From: an uncultured Collinsella sp.
GTDB lineage: Bacteria; Actinomycetota; Coriobacteriia; Coriobacteriales; Coriobacteriaceae
DNA length: 23,758 nucleotides
Direction: 5' to 3'
Assembly (NCBI GenBank): GCA_900754445.1
Contig: CAAECW010000133.1
Coordinates: 1-23,758, forward strand
The translations under genes and the position numbers were made by a program. The notes under the pieces were generated by a model. It searched no databases and had not been told where the DNA came from. It saw only the letters and a program-made list of their open reading frames with translations. Numbering within the stretch: the first letter of the stretch is position 1; the number at the start of each line of letters is the position of its first letter. Shown piece after piece: positions 1-8,334 of the stretch.

Positions 1-47
1 AACGAGGGTATGGGGACTCGTTCGGCCAGACGCGCCGCCGCTGTTTG

Positions 48-111
48 TGATCCCTTTTCCTCCGTCCCCTTCGGATCACGTGATCCCTTGGGGACGGAGG
101 AATAGGGATCA
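48..111. repeat. Long inverted-repeat element (22-bp arms) with nested palindrome
   Basis: Arms at 48-69 and 90-111 are reverse complements with one mismatch. The 20-nt loop holds a perfect 14-nt palindrome, GGATCACGTGATCC, at 73-86. The arm core GGGACGGAGGAA recurs in the element at 8424-8500, so this is a member of a repeat family and not a one-off terminator. There is no T-run beside the arms. No gene is seen in bases 1-220. Confidence 0.75.
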
Positions 112-121
112 TTTCGTAGGC

Positions 122-185
122 CCGTGGCCGCCTTGGAAACCGAATGATGGTACGAGCATCCATTCGGCTTCCAAGGCGGCCACGG
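122..185. repeat. Long near-perfect hairpin (25-bp arms) downstream of MFS remnant
   Basis: Arms 122-146 and 161-185 are reverse complements with a single mismatch, around a 14-nt loop. The hairpin begins 36 nt past the stop of the minus-strand MFS remnant and could end that operon's transcript or protect its 3' end. No T-tract follows on the minus strand, so a classical intrinsic terminator is uncertain. The arms (CCGTGGCCGCCTTGG at the tip) do not resemble the neighbouring element at 48-111. Confidence 0.7.
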
Positions 186-220
186 ACAGAACGGGACGAA
201 CAGAAAAGAGCGACGGACGC

Positions 221-670
221 CTACTCCCCCGCCACGCTCGCGCGCAGCTTGGCGGCGATGGGCTCGGATACCAGCAGGAACACGAGCATGACCACGGAGC
301 ACGCCAAGCACACGATCCAGGTGCTCGCAAAGGAGCCCGAAACGGCAAAGAGCACGTAGACCTGCCACAGCTCACCGACAAAGCTCATGCCAGCAAGCAC
401 CGCTGAGGTAGCGATAACGGTGAGCGAGCCCAATATGCGGCCACTCACCTTATCGGCAACATGGCCGATAACGAGCGAACCCACGACACTCACCACGGTG
501 GAGATAGCGTTGGAGATATTGTACTGGGCAAGCGTAATCCCGAGGTCGCTGACGATCAGCGGTTGGAACAGGCTCATGCAGTTGACGAAAATCGTGTAGC
601 ACGTGGCCATGATCACGAAGCCGGAGGTCACCACGAGCCAGCCGGGGAAGAACTTACGCTGCTGGGGCAT
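221..670 (-). pseudogene. MFS transporter with large internal in-frame deletion
   Basis: This 149-residue frame begins like a major facilitator superfamily permease. Helix 1 is around residues 10-32 (GWLVVTSGFVIMATCY), helices 2 and 3 follow, and helix 4 starts at about 100 (LWQVYVLFAVSG). It then runs directly into a helix and basic tail (STWIVCLACSVVMLVFLL, then EPIAAKLRA) typical of the last helix of a 12-helix transporter. A normal protein has about 400 residues, so roughly helices 4 to 11 seem to be missing with the frame kept. The start is supported by AAGGAG six bases upstream of ATG. That ribosome site overlaps the last codons of the M20 gene, so the two are coupled in one operon. A transport role is very unlikely as it stands. 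The alternative is a genuine short four- to five-helix membrane protein, which I think less likely. Confidence 0.7.
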
Positions 671-673
671 TGG

Positions 674-1972
674 TTACTCCTTGTGGTCGGCGATATAGCC
701 CAAAGCGACGGCGGTATAAGCCGCAGCACCGAGCGGCAGCTCGGCATCGTTAAAACGTGCCTTGGGATGGTGCTGGGCAAAGTGTTCGTCCGTGTCGGTT
801 ACGGCCGCGCCCACGGTAAAGTACGCACTCGGAATCTCGCTCGAGATAAGCGCGAAGTCCTCACTCGCCATGGCATGGAAAAGCGGCAAGAAAGCCGCCT
901 TGGGCAGCACTGCGCCCACATAGCCAAGCGACGCCTGAGTCATATCGCTGTCGAGTACAAGCGGCGGAACATCCGAAAGCGTCTCGATGGTCGCCGGCGT
1001 ACGATATGTTGTGGCAACGCCGTTAACGACCTCCGCGATGCGGGTCTTTAGGTGAGCCATGAGCTCAACATCAAAGCCGCGCAGCGTTCCCTCGAGCACG
1101 CAGGTGTCGGGAATGACGTTGGCCGCTTGGCCACCGGCAAACTTACCCACGGTCAGTGCGACCTCCTTGGCCGCCGGCACTTCGCGAGCAATGAGCTCCT
1201 GAAGCGCCAGGTGCACATGGACGCCGGCCGTGATGGGGTCGATGCAGATCTCGGGGCTCGAGCCATGTCCGCCCTTGCCCTGCAGCGTGATGCGGAAACC
1301 GTACACGCCCGAAAGCGCCGGGCTCCCATAGAGCACCAGGCCGAGCGGCGATTGGCTGTTAACATGCATGGCAAAAGCCGCCTGAGGACGCGGGTTCTCG
1401 AGCAAGCCGTCGGCGATGGCAGCGCGTGCCCCCTCAAAGGTCTCCTCGCCCGGCTGGAACAGCAGTTTGACGGTAGCGTTGGCGTCGACAAGCTCGGCCT
1501 CGCGGGCCTTGAGCAAGCGCGCCGCACCAAGCAGCGCCGTCGCGTGCATATCGTGACCGCAAGCATGCATGCAGCCGTTCGTAGAGGCGAAAGGCTCGCC
1601 CGACTCTTCGGCAACGGGCAGGGCATCCATGTCGCCACGCAGCATAATGACCGTTCCGGCCTGTTCGTCCGTGCAGACGCCATTGCCCTGGGCCGCGGTG
1701 GCACCGGCACCGACAAGGCCCACAACACAGGAACCATCGACGAGCGTGGCAAACGGGATGTCCATCTCGGCCAGGCGCGCTTGGATATACGCAGAGGTCT
1801 GCGGGAGGTCGTTACCAAGTTCGGGCGTCCGATGCAGATCGTGACGCCATGCGGCAAGCTCATCGGCAAAAGTTTGAGCCTCTTTGACCAGACTGTCGCC
1901 AATGGCGGCTTGCGCCGCCGCGGTGGCCTTGGGCGCTGATTGCGGTTGAAGATCGGACAGTGCTGGTGCCAT
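674..1972 (-). CDS. M20 family metallo-amidohydrolase (amino-acid amide hydrolase type)
   Basis: A 432-residue cytosolic zinc amidohydrolase of peptidase family M20 (hippurate, IAA-amino-acid or N-acyl-amino-acid hydrolase type). It should release amino acids from N-acyl conjugates, but the substrate cannot be read from sequence. Visible signatures are LRGDMDALPVAEE (about 109-121), the metal-site segment CGHDMHATALLGAAR (about 136-150) with the Cys typical of this subfamily, FQPGEET, a lid-domain GGHGSSP, and HAMASEDFA near the C-terminus carrying the last metal ligand. The ATG at 1972 is preferred over one 18 codons upstream because GGAGGG lies six bases before it. The downstream MFS reading frame is only 3 nt past the stop, so hydrolase and permease once formed an import-and-cleave pair. 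A 7-bp-arm inverted repeat lies in the leader. Confidence 0.9.
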   Translation of the reverse strand: MAPALSDLQPQSAPKATAAAQAAIGDSLVKEAQTFADELAAWRHDLHRTPELGNDLPQTSAYIQARLAEMDIPFATLVDGSCVVGLVGAGATAAQGNGVCTDEQAGTVIMLRGDMDALPVAEESGEPFASTNGCMHACGHDMHATALLGAARLLKAREAELVDANATVKLLFQPGEETFEGARAAIADGLLENPRPQAAFAMHVNSQSPLGLVLYGSPALSGVYGFRITLQGKGGHGSSPEICIDPITAGVHVHLALQELIAREVPAAKEVALTVGKFAGGQAANVIPDTCVLEGTLRGFDVELMAHLKTRIAEVVNGVATTYRTPATIETLSDVPPLVLDSDMTQASLGYVGAVLPKAAFLPLFHAMASEDFALISSEIPSAYFTVGAAVTDTDEHFAQHHPKARFNDAELPLGAAAYTAVALGYIADHKE

Positions 1973-2002
1973 AGATGCCCTCCAGTAACGTTTTTGCAGC
2001 AA

Positions 2003-2024
2003 GCACTTTGATAGCGTAAAGTGC
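2003..2024. promoter_or_regulatory. Inverted repeat upstream of the M20 operon
   Basis: GCACTTT (2003-2009) and AAAGTGC (2018-2024) are perfect 7-bp arms separated by 8 nt. They lie 31-52 bp upstream of the M20 start codon, in the promoter or leader region. This could be an operator for an unlinked regulator. No regulator gene lies next to it, and I could not place a convincing -10/-35 pair. Confidence 0.35.
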
Positions 2025-2050
2025 AAGGTACTACTTTAAGGGCGACGCAT

Positions 2051-2075
2051 AAAAAATGCCGCCCCGGGAGGCGGC
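2051..2075 (-). terminator. Intrinsic terminator of the EamA transporter gene
   Basis: Stem GCCGCC/GGCGGC (2058-2063 with 2070-2075) and a 6-nt loop are followed on the minus strand by six T residues (A-run 2051-2056). It starts about 12 nt after the transporter stop codon. Confidence 0.85.
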
Positions 2076-2087
2076 GCAACAAATTGT

Positions 2088-3071
2088 TTACAATTGCGGG
2101 CGCGGCTTTCGACGCAAAAAATCGAAATGCGTCTCGCTCAAGATAATCGAAAGAAAGATGAGCGCGAAGCCGGCGAGCAGGCGCGAGGTGAGCGCCTCCC
2201 CCATCAGCAGCACCGAGAACAGCACACCCGAAGGCGACTCCATCGAAAGGAGCAGCGAGCCCGTCGAAGCCGGGACATGCGCCAGGCCGACATTTTGGAT
2301 GAGCAGAGCCACACATGTGCAGCCCACCGAGAGAAACGCCATCACACTGATAAAGCTCGGCGTCCAAACGGACAGCGGCGCTTGGATCTCGAATAGCAGC
2401 GACGAGATCAGGCTCAGCACGCCGTTGCCCACAAACATCCAAAACGTGATGACGTTGATGTCCATCTTGCGGCCATACTTGGCGGTCACCGCCATCTGGA
2501 TGGCAAAGAAGACCGCACCGCCCAGTGTGATGACATCGCCGACATTGAACTCGACGCTATCGAGCGCCACCAGACCAATGCCCGCCAGGCACAGCAACGC
2601 GGCGCCCAAGTTGTAACGGGTAAGCTTTTCGCCGCTTAGAACGTAGCTCGCAAACGGAACCAAGATGCAGTACGTGCCCGTCAAAAATGCACTCTTGCCC
2701 GCCGTGGTCTGTGCCAGGCCGATCGTCTGCAAACCGTAGGCACCCCACATGAGCGCGCCCATGCCAAGTCCAACAATCAGGTTTCGAGCGTTGAAATGGG
2801 CAACAATGCGCTCGTGGAAGATGGCAAGCATGACCAACGACGCCGGAAGAAAACGAATGTAGAGCAGCTCGAACACCGGAATGGTATCGAGCGCATCCTT
2901 CATGGTGGTGAAGGAATAGCCCCAGATGACCGCCACCGAAAGCAGCAAGACCTTCCAGAACAGCGGCGAGCGCGCACCGGCACCGCGAGAGGCACCGCCG
3001 GCACCTAGGTCTTCGCGGGCTACAGGGCTATCGGGCATATTCTCGATTTCGTTGGCAGCGTATTGGGCCAT
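2088..3071 (-). CDS. EamA/DMT-family permease
   Basis: A 327-residue inner-membrane protein of the drug/metabolite transporter superfamily, with two EamA domains of about five helices each. The first follows a roughly 35-residue polar N-terminal tail and starts at LLLSVAVIWGYSFTTMKDAL (about 42-61), the usual domain opening. The middle part carries LAQTTAGKSAFLTGTY, typical of the end of EamA domain 1. The second domain starts near 178 (GDVITLGGAVFFAIQ) and ends with HVPASTGSLLLSMESPSGV and a final helix before a basic tail. Family members export amino acids or metabolites; the substrate here is unknown. The ATG at 3071 has GAGGATG upstream. It is monocistronic, bounded by terminators on both sides. 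Confidence 0.9.
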   Translation of the reverse strand: MAQYAANEIENMPDSPVAREDLGAGGASRGAGARSPLFWKVLLLSVAVIWGYSFTTMKDALDTIPVFELLYIRFLPASLVMLAIFHERIVAHFNARNLIVGLGMGALMWGAYGLQTIGLAQTTAGKSAFLTGTYCILVPFASYVLSGEKLTRYNLGAALLCLAGIGLVALDSVEFNVGDVITLGGAVFFAIQMAVTAKYGRKMDINVITFWMFVGNGVLSLISSLLFEIQAPLSVWTPSFISVMAFLSVGCTCVALLIQNVGLAHVPASTGSLLLSMESPSGVLFSVLLMGEALTSRLLAGFALIFLSIILSETHFDFLRRKPRPQL

Positions 3072-3142
3072 GGAACATCCTCACACTCAATCTGGGCGTG
3101 GTGTCCGCACGCGTATGGCTGCGTGCCGCCTCATGGTCAAAT

Positions 3143-3175
3143 AAAAACGGGGCGCACCGGACCCCCGGCACGCCC
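3143..3175 (-). terminator. Strong intrinsic terminator of the YhgE operon
   Basis: An 11-bp stem with two G-U pairs (3150-3160 with 3165-3175) and a 4-nt loop is followed on the minus strand by CGTTTTTAT. It lies about 97 nt past the stop of the 729-residue YhgE gene. The rest of 3072-3271 should hold the transporter promoter. TTGACC just after the T-run is a possible -35 without a clear -10. No gene is seen there. Confidence 0.8.
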
Positions 3176-3271
3176 GCTACTGTAGCAACAACCAGCGTTG
3201 CATCGCAATCCAGCATAATAAAGTGTAAAACTGGAAGGCCTCGATGTTCTGACAGCGTTTACGTGTCTGAA

Positions 3272-5461
3272 CTAAATCAATTTGGTTGACTCCAGTTTTT
3301 CGATGATCCAGTCGTTGGCTTTGATGACCGGACGGCGGAAGACGACGCCCAGGGCCAGCGACGGGATCAGATAGCTTGCCAAGATACCCAGCTCAACCCA
3401 GTACTCCATATGATAGGCACCGGCCATGGCGGCGTGCATGGCGTTGATGCCGTGAGTAAACGGCAGGAACGGATAGATCGCCTGGAACACGGGGCCGGTC
3501 ATCTCGATGGGAAACGTGCCGCCCGAACCGCCGACCTGCATGACCAGCAGCACGACGGCGAGCGCCTTGCCGATATCGCCAAACGACACCGTAAGCGTGT
3601 AGACGATATTGGAGAACACGAGACTCGCGACCCAGCCCGCCAGCACAAACTGCAGCGGGTTGTCGCACTGGATGCCAAAGAACAGGATGTCGCCCGCGCA
3701 CACGAGCGTTGCCTGCAGCAGGGCCAGACCGCCAAAGAACAGGTAACGGCCCAGGTAGATCTCGTGCAAGCGCACGGGGATCAGCTCATTGATGAGTTCG
3801 TCGTCAACCGAGACCTTCATCATGGCCGCCAGCACGATCGAGCCGACCCAGAGCGACAGAATCGTGTAGAACGGTGCCATGGCCGAACCGTAGTTGCGGA
3901 TCGGATAGACCGGCTTGCGATCGAGCGCGACGGGGCCGGAAAGCGACACGGCCAGACCCTCGGGATCATTGCCGATCATCGTCTTGATCGTAGCGAGGTC
4001 ATCCGACATCAAGGCGCCGTCGAGCTCGTCCTTAAACGCGCTGATCTTGTCCGACGCCTCGCCCAGCTGATCAGAAGCCTTGTTGACCAGCTTTGCAGCC
4101 TTGGAGAGGCCCTTTGCCAGCGAACCGGATGCGTCGGTCAGGCCGCCTACGGCGCTATCCAGGTCGCCCGAGATGCCATCAAGCGAGTCCAGAATGCCCG
4201 AAATCGTCTTCTTGAGCTCCTTGGCCTTAACCGAGAACGTGGAATCGTAATCGGATTTGGCACCCGCGATGCCGGCCTTGGCATCAGCGATGGCCTGATC
4301 GACCTCGGCACGCGAGTTGTTGACCTCGGCCATGCTATCGGAGAGAGACTTCGCGGTAGCCGCCAGATCCTTGGCATTGTTGCGGTACTCAACGGCGATT
4401 CTGCCCAGCGACGTCGCGGCGGACTTGAGGCCGTCCTTCAAATTCTCATCGCTCACCTGGTCGGCAAGGCTGCGGAGCTGATCGGCCATCGCATCGATAT
4501 CCTTGGCGCGCGCATTGAGGGCCGCAGCGGCATCGTTGAGTTGGGACACCGTAAGGTCGACATGCTGGTTTGCGGTGTCGAACGCCTTCGCGAGCTCGGC
4601 AGACACATTGTCGAACGAACCCGCGCTTCCGTCAATCGCGGCGTTGATGGCGTCGTTGGCGGCCTTCAGCGCTTCTTTGGAATCGCTCATGCCGCTCTTG
4701 GCATGCTCCATCAACTGCTTGGTCGACTCATCGACCGTACCCGTCTGCTGGAGCATACCGCTCGCCGACGTCAACGAATCGGACGTAGAGCTCAAAATGC
4801 CCGCCAGCGACGAAGCATTAGCCTGAACGTCTTGCAGGTCCCCAATCGAATCGCCGAGCGTCGAGGACAGGTTGGCGATAAAGTTGCTGACCTGGTCGGT
4901 GCTCATGTAATCGAGCAGGCTGGACACCGTCTTAAGACCGATGCTCGTAATGGTCTCGGTAAAAGATTCGTTAACCTGGTTCTGAACGGCGCTCGAACCC
5001 TTCTCGGTCACGATCTGCGCAATGGCGTTGGCCTTCTGATTCTCGTAGAACTCGATATCGGCATGCTTCACGTCGGTCGAGAAAAGCGTCATCATGTCAG
5101 CGCTAAACGTTTTGGGGATAACGACGGCAGCATAGTACGCGCCCGACTTAACGCCCTCGATAGCCTTTTCGCGATTGTTGAGCACAACCCAATCGAAGCT
5201 CTCGTTGCCGCGTAGGGTGGCGGTCACGTTTTCGCCCACGTTAACCTCGACGGGGATCAAATCGCTCTCGTAACCCTCATCGGTGTTGACCACGGCGATC
5301 TTAAGATTGCCGGTGTTGCCGTACGGATCCCAGCTGCCGGCGATGTTAAACCACGCGTACAGACACGGTACGATAATGAGGCCCATCACGACAACCAAGC
5401 CGATCACGGAGCGAGACACGTTTTGGACATCGCGCTTAAACAGATGCAGGATGTTCTTCAT
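3272..5461 (-). CDS. YhgE/Pip-domain membrane protein (second of pair)
   Basis: A 729-residue protein of the YhgE/Pip (phage infection protein) family. The N-terminus FKRDVQNVSRSVIGLVVVMG gives a first membrane helix (about 18-38), followed by the family hallmark LYAWFNIAGSWDPYGNT. Residues of about 55-530 form a large extracytoplasmic region rich in Ala, Ser, Asp and Lys with long heptad-like coiled-coil stretches (about 200-500). After NYGSAMAPFYTILSLWVGS come about six membrane helices of the ABC-2 permease type, with GGSGGTFPIEMTG and FLPFTHGINAM. Family members serve as phage receptors or act in envelope and secretion functions; no enzymatic role is established. The ATG at 5461 directly follows the upstream TAA with no gap, and GGAGGTGA precedes it by seven bases, so translation is tightly coupled to the larger paralogue. 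A strong terminator follows. Confidence 0.9.
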   Translation of the reverse strand: MKNILHLFKRDVQNVSRSVIGLVVVMGLIIVPCLYAWFNIAGSWDPYGNTGNLKIAVVNTDEGYESDLIPVEVNVGENVTATLRGNESFDWVVLNNREKAIEGVKSGAYYAAVVIPKTFSADMMTLFSTDVKHADIEFYENQKANAIAQIVTEKGSSAVQNQVNESFTETITSIGLKTVSSLLDYMSTDQVSNFIANLSSTLGDSIGDLQDVQANASSLAGILSSTSDSLTSASGMLQQTGTVDESTKQLMEHAKSGMSDSKEALKAANDAINAAIDGSAGSFDNVSAELAKAFDTANQHVDLTVSQLNDAAAALNARAKDIDAMADQLRSLADQVSDENLKDGLKSAATSLGRIAVEYRNNAKDLAATAKSLSDSMAEVNNSRAEVDQAIADAKAGIAGAKSDYDSTFSVKAKELKKTISGILDSLDGISGDLDSAVGGLTDASGSLAKGLSKAAKLVNKASDQLGEASDKISAFKDELDGALMSDDLATIKTMIGNDPEGLAVSLSGPVALDRKPVYPIRNYGSAMAPFYTILSLWVGSIVLAAMMKVSVDDELINELIPVRLHEIYLGRYLFFGGLALLQATLVCAGDILFFGIQCDNPLQFVLAGWVASLVFSNIVYTLTVSFGDIGKALAVVLLVMQVGGSGGTFPIEMTGPVFQAIYPFLPFTHGINAMHAAMAGAYHMEYWVELGILASYLIPSLALGVVFRRPVIKANDWIIEKLESTKLI

Positions 5462-8278
5462 TTATGCCTCACCTCCTTTGGAGTGCTTGCCAAGCGCGGT
5501 GGTATCTCCATCATTTGTGGCTGTGCTGTCGCTGCCCTGAGATTTATGGCGCGAGCCGATATGCGGCAAGCGGCCCGTGGACTGATCGCCGCCCTTGGCA
5601 CCACGCTCGCTGGCGTTGAGGCCAAACATGTGGCGGGCGGCAGGAATGGCGGCCGTGTGTTCGCGCATCTCGCGACGCAGGTCCTCATCCGAAAGCGCCG
5701 AGATGCGCATCTGGGTATTGAGGCTCGCGCGGATATATTCGATATTGATAAGCCAGCCGCAGATGGCAATAACCGAGATGATCCAAATGACAAGCAGGAT
5801 GATCTTGCCGTTATTGTCGATATCGAGAACCGTCGACAGGACAAAGAGCAGGACCTGAACGCCCACCACGGCGGCAAAACCGCCCTTGATGTAGTACGGG
5901 TAGCGATGTTCAAAGGCGACCGCATGATCGAGCAGTTCGCGACGGTACGAATCGGAATCGAGCATGACACGCATGGCCGTGCGCAGCGAGTAGCGCTGGC
6001 GCGGCAGGTCGTTGGACTCGCAAATCATCATACCGGTCGTGGAAAGCTGTTTATCAAAGAGCAGGTTAAGGTTGAGCAGCAGCGGACGCAGCTGCAGGCC
6101 GATAAAGAGCGCCACGATCAAGAACACGCCCAGAATGCACAGGTTAAACAGGTAGTTGAACGAATACATGCCGCCGACCGTCTCGCGCAGCAGATTGATG
6201 CCGTAGGTAAAGGGCAGCAGCGGGTGCAGCCACTGGAAGAAGCCGGGCATCATCTCGATGGGGTACATGCCCGACGAACCCGGGATCTGCACGATGACGA
6301 GAATGACGCCGATAGCCTTGCCGATATGCTTAAACGTGGTGGACAGCGCATAGATGATATTGACGTAGGTGAACGAAATGGCGATGCCGCCCAGCACGAA
6401 CAGCAGCGGGCTGACGCACTGCACGCCAATCACCAGATCGCCTACCGTAACGATGATGGCCTGCAACGCGCCCAGGATCACCATGAGCAACCAGCGGCCA
6501 AAGTAGCCTTGGCGCGCCGTAAAGCTGCCAACACCTTCACGGTCGACCTCGAGCTTGTAAATGGCGATGAGCACATAGCCGCCCACCCAAAGCGCCAGAT
6601 TGGTGTAGAAGGGAGCGATGCCCGAGCCAAAGCTCTTGACCGGATAGATTGACTTGGACGTCAACTCAACCGGAGACGCCATGAAATCTGCCACGTCATT
6701 GACATCGACGCCCATCAGATCGGCCAGCTCGCCCATGGACTCGGAGGTCTGCAGCGCCGCGATGTCATTGGCGGCGGTTGCAAGCTTGTCCTGGACCTTG
6801 GCAAGCGAGGAATCGGTCTGGGACAGCGTGGTCTTGGCCTGGCCGAGCGTAGCGCTAAGCTGCGCCAACGTGCCGCGCGCATTTGCAAGTGTAGGTGTCA
6901 TACCCGAGACGATACCGGTCAGGTCGCCCGAAACGGCAGCAAAAGAGTCGAGCGCGCTCGAGGCCTTCGGCAGCGCGTTTTGGCCCAAGTCCGTCTGGGC
7001 TTGGCCAAGGTTGGTCGCACCGGTATGAATTGCGTTATTGATAGCGTCACTGGCACCCGAAACAGCCGCTGCGTCATTCGCCATGGCGCTCGACTGCGCG
7101 GACAGACCGTCCTTGATGCTCTGAAGCTTTTCATTCTGCTCTCGAAGCAAATCGATGGTCGATACAATGCGCGCGTCAATTTCCTCGGAACCTGTCGACG
7201 TGTCATTGGCGAGAATCTCCAAGTGCCCGATAACGGCCTTATTGTGGTCGATCGTCGCTTGAAGAGACTCGAGCGAGTTGTCGATACGGGTGGTCGTAGA
7301 TGTGACCGCGCCCGTCAGCTTGCCGATGGCAGCGTTCGCAGAGGCCGACGTCTTGGTGAGCGCAAGGCTGCCTTCCGAGAGCGCCTTGGAGAGCGAGGTG
7401 ATGGAGTTGCCCGCCGTGGTGCGAGCTTCGCTCAGCAGGTCGTTGCCCTGGGAGATCGCCTGCGTCAGCGACGGTGCCTGGCCTTGCAAGCCGGCAAGTG
7501 CCGCATCAGCCGAGGCGATAGCGCCACTCGTCTTATCGATGGCGGCATTCATATCGCCAATCGAATCGCGCACCTCGCCCAAGGTGTCGGACGCCTCGGA
7601 CACCGAACTTGCCAGCGAGTCCTGAGTCTGGGTTGCCTTGTCCTTTAAATCGACACCAGCATCCTTGGCGATACCGGCAACAGTCTTGCCTACCGTAGAG
7701 ACAAATTCCGAGTTGATCTGCTCCTCGATGGTGTTTGCACCGGTATCGGTAACCTTGGGCGCAATGGCGCTCTTCTTCTCATTGACGTAGTACGTGAGCT
7801 TGGGCTGATGGTAGTTGCCGTCGAGCATCGAAACCAGGTTATCCGAGAAGTTCTTGGGAATCACGATAGCGGCATAGTACTCGCCGCTCTCGACGCCCTC
7901 CTTGGCATCGGCCGTCGAGTCGACGAACGTCCAGCCCAACTGATGATTCTCCTTGAGCTGGTCGACCACTTTGTCGCCAGCGTTGAGCTCACCCACCAAG
8001 TCGTTTTGGGTGCCTCGATCGTTGTTGGCGATAGCAATCTTGATGCCTTGGGTGTTTCCATACGGATCCCAGTTTGCCACGATGTTATACCAGGCATACA
8101 GCGAGGGAATAACGCACACGCCTAGGGTAACCACCAGGGCGACGGGGTTCACAAGCAGTCGCTTAATGTCGCGCTTAAATATCGCAAAGGACACCTTTGC
8201 ATTGGATAGTTTGCTGCCGAGACTCACGCTTGGACCATCCATCCTGTCGTTAAATCGAATCGTACTATCGACAACCAT
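5462..8278 (-). CDS. YhgE/Pip-domain membrane protein with C-terminal extension (first of pair)
   Basis: About 938 residues from this start. It has the same architecture as its downstream neighbour: FKRDIKRLLVNPVALVVTLG with a first helix, LYAWYNIVANWDPYGNT, a long coiled-coil extracytoplasmic region, SFGSGIAPFYTNLALWVGG, then about six helices with GSSGMYPIEMMPGF and LLPFTYGINLLRE. Unlike the neighbour it continues for roughly 230 residues: a polar linker with several Arg, two more hydrophobic helices (FAAVVGVQVLLFVLSTVLD and IILLVIWIISVIAICGWLI) and a charged cytosolic tail. The start is uncertain. TTG at 8311, ATG at 8278 and ATG at 8242 are all in frame and none has a strong Shine-Dalgarno site. 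The family's usual N-terminus favours a start at 8278 or 8242. A palindromic operator overlaps the probable promoter. Confidence 0.88.
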   Translation of the reverse strand: MVVDSTIRFNDRMDGPSVSLGSKLSNAKVSFAIFKRDIKRLLVNPVALVVTLGVCVIPSLYAWYNIVANWDPYGNTQGIKIAIANNDRGTQNDLVGELNAGDKVVDQLKENHQLGWTFVDSTADAKEGVESGEYYAAIVIPKNFSDNLVSMLDGNYHQPKLTYYVNEKKSAIAPKVTDTGANTIEEQINSEFVSTVGKTVAGIAKDAGVDLKDKATQTQDSLASSVSEASDTLGEVRDSIGDMNAAIDKTSGAIASADAALAGLQGQAPSLTQAISQGNDLLSEARTTAGNSITSLSKALSEGSLALTKTSASANAAIGKLTGAVTSTTTRIDNSLESLQATIDHNKAVIGHLEILANDTSTGSEEIDARIVSTIDLLREQNEKLQSIKDGLSAQSSAMANDAAAVSGASDAINNAIHTGATNLGQAQTDLGQNALPKASSALDSFAAVSGDLTGIVSGMTPTLANARGTLAQLSATLGQAKTTLSQTDSSLAKVQDKLATAANDIAALQTSESMGELADLMGVDVNDVADFMASPVELTSKSIYPVKSFGSGIAPFYTNLALWVGGYVLIAIYKLEVDREGVGSFTARQGYFGRWLLMVILGALQAIIVTVGDLVIGVQCVSPLLFVLGGIAISFTYVNIIYALSTTFKHIGKAIGVILVIVQIPGSSGMYPIEMMPGFFQWLHPLLPFTYGINLLRETVGGMYSFNYLFNLCILGVFLIVALFIGLQLRPLLLNLNLLFDKQLSTTGMMICESNDLPRQRYSLRTAMRVMLDSDSYRRELLDHAVAFEHRYPYYIKGGFAAVVGVQVLLFVLSTVLDIDNNGKIILLVIWIISVIAICGWLINIEYIRASLNTQMRISALSDEDLRREMREHTAAIPAARHMFGLNASERGAKGGDQSTGRLPHIGSRHKSQGSDSTATNDGDTTALGKHSKGGEA

Positions 8279-8314
8279 TGTACGTAGGCGCTTTAGCGTC
8301 TCAGTGCACAATGG
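8275..8314. promoter_or_regulatory. Inverted repeat in the YhgE leader around alternative start codons
   Basis: CCATTGT (8275-8281) and ACAATGG (8308-8314) are perfect 7-bp arms enclosing a smaller CGCT/AGCG stem. On the minus-strand mRNA the hairpin would span the upstream TTG start and reach the ATG at 8278. It could therefore influence which start is used, or hide it. A function is inferred, not shown. Confidence 0.4.
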
Positions 8315-8334
8315 TATTGAGTTTTGCGGGTAGC

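Noticed and set aside
1153..2442. Minus-strand open frame of about 429 codons overlapping the M20 and EamA genes
   Set aside because: It is an out-of-frame shadow that runs through a terminator and two real gene ends, and is very rich in Arg and Pro.
3143..3175. Structured leader or riboswitch upstream of the EamA transporter
   Set aside because: The structure is a simple single stem followed by a T-run and lies after the YhgE stop, so a terminator explains it fully.
3410..5215. Plus-strand open frame of about 600 codons opposite the 729-residue YhgE gene
   Set aside because: It lies wholly antisense to a clear family member, has an Arg/Gln/Asp/His-rich composition typical of the reverse frame of high-GC genes, and shows no family motif or ribosome site.
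5423..6652. Plus-strand open frame of about 409 codons opposite the larger YhgE gene
   Set aside because: It is an antisense shadow of the membrane domain and C-terminal extension, with low-complexity His/Gln/Asp composition and no motif.
3272..8311. LXG toxin or type VII secretion locus
   Set aside because: The long coiled coils are part of YhgE/Pip external regions. No LXG domain, WXG100 protein, EssC ATPase or immunity gene is present.
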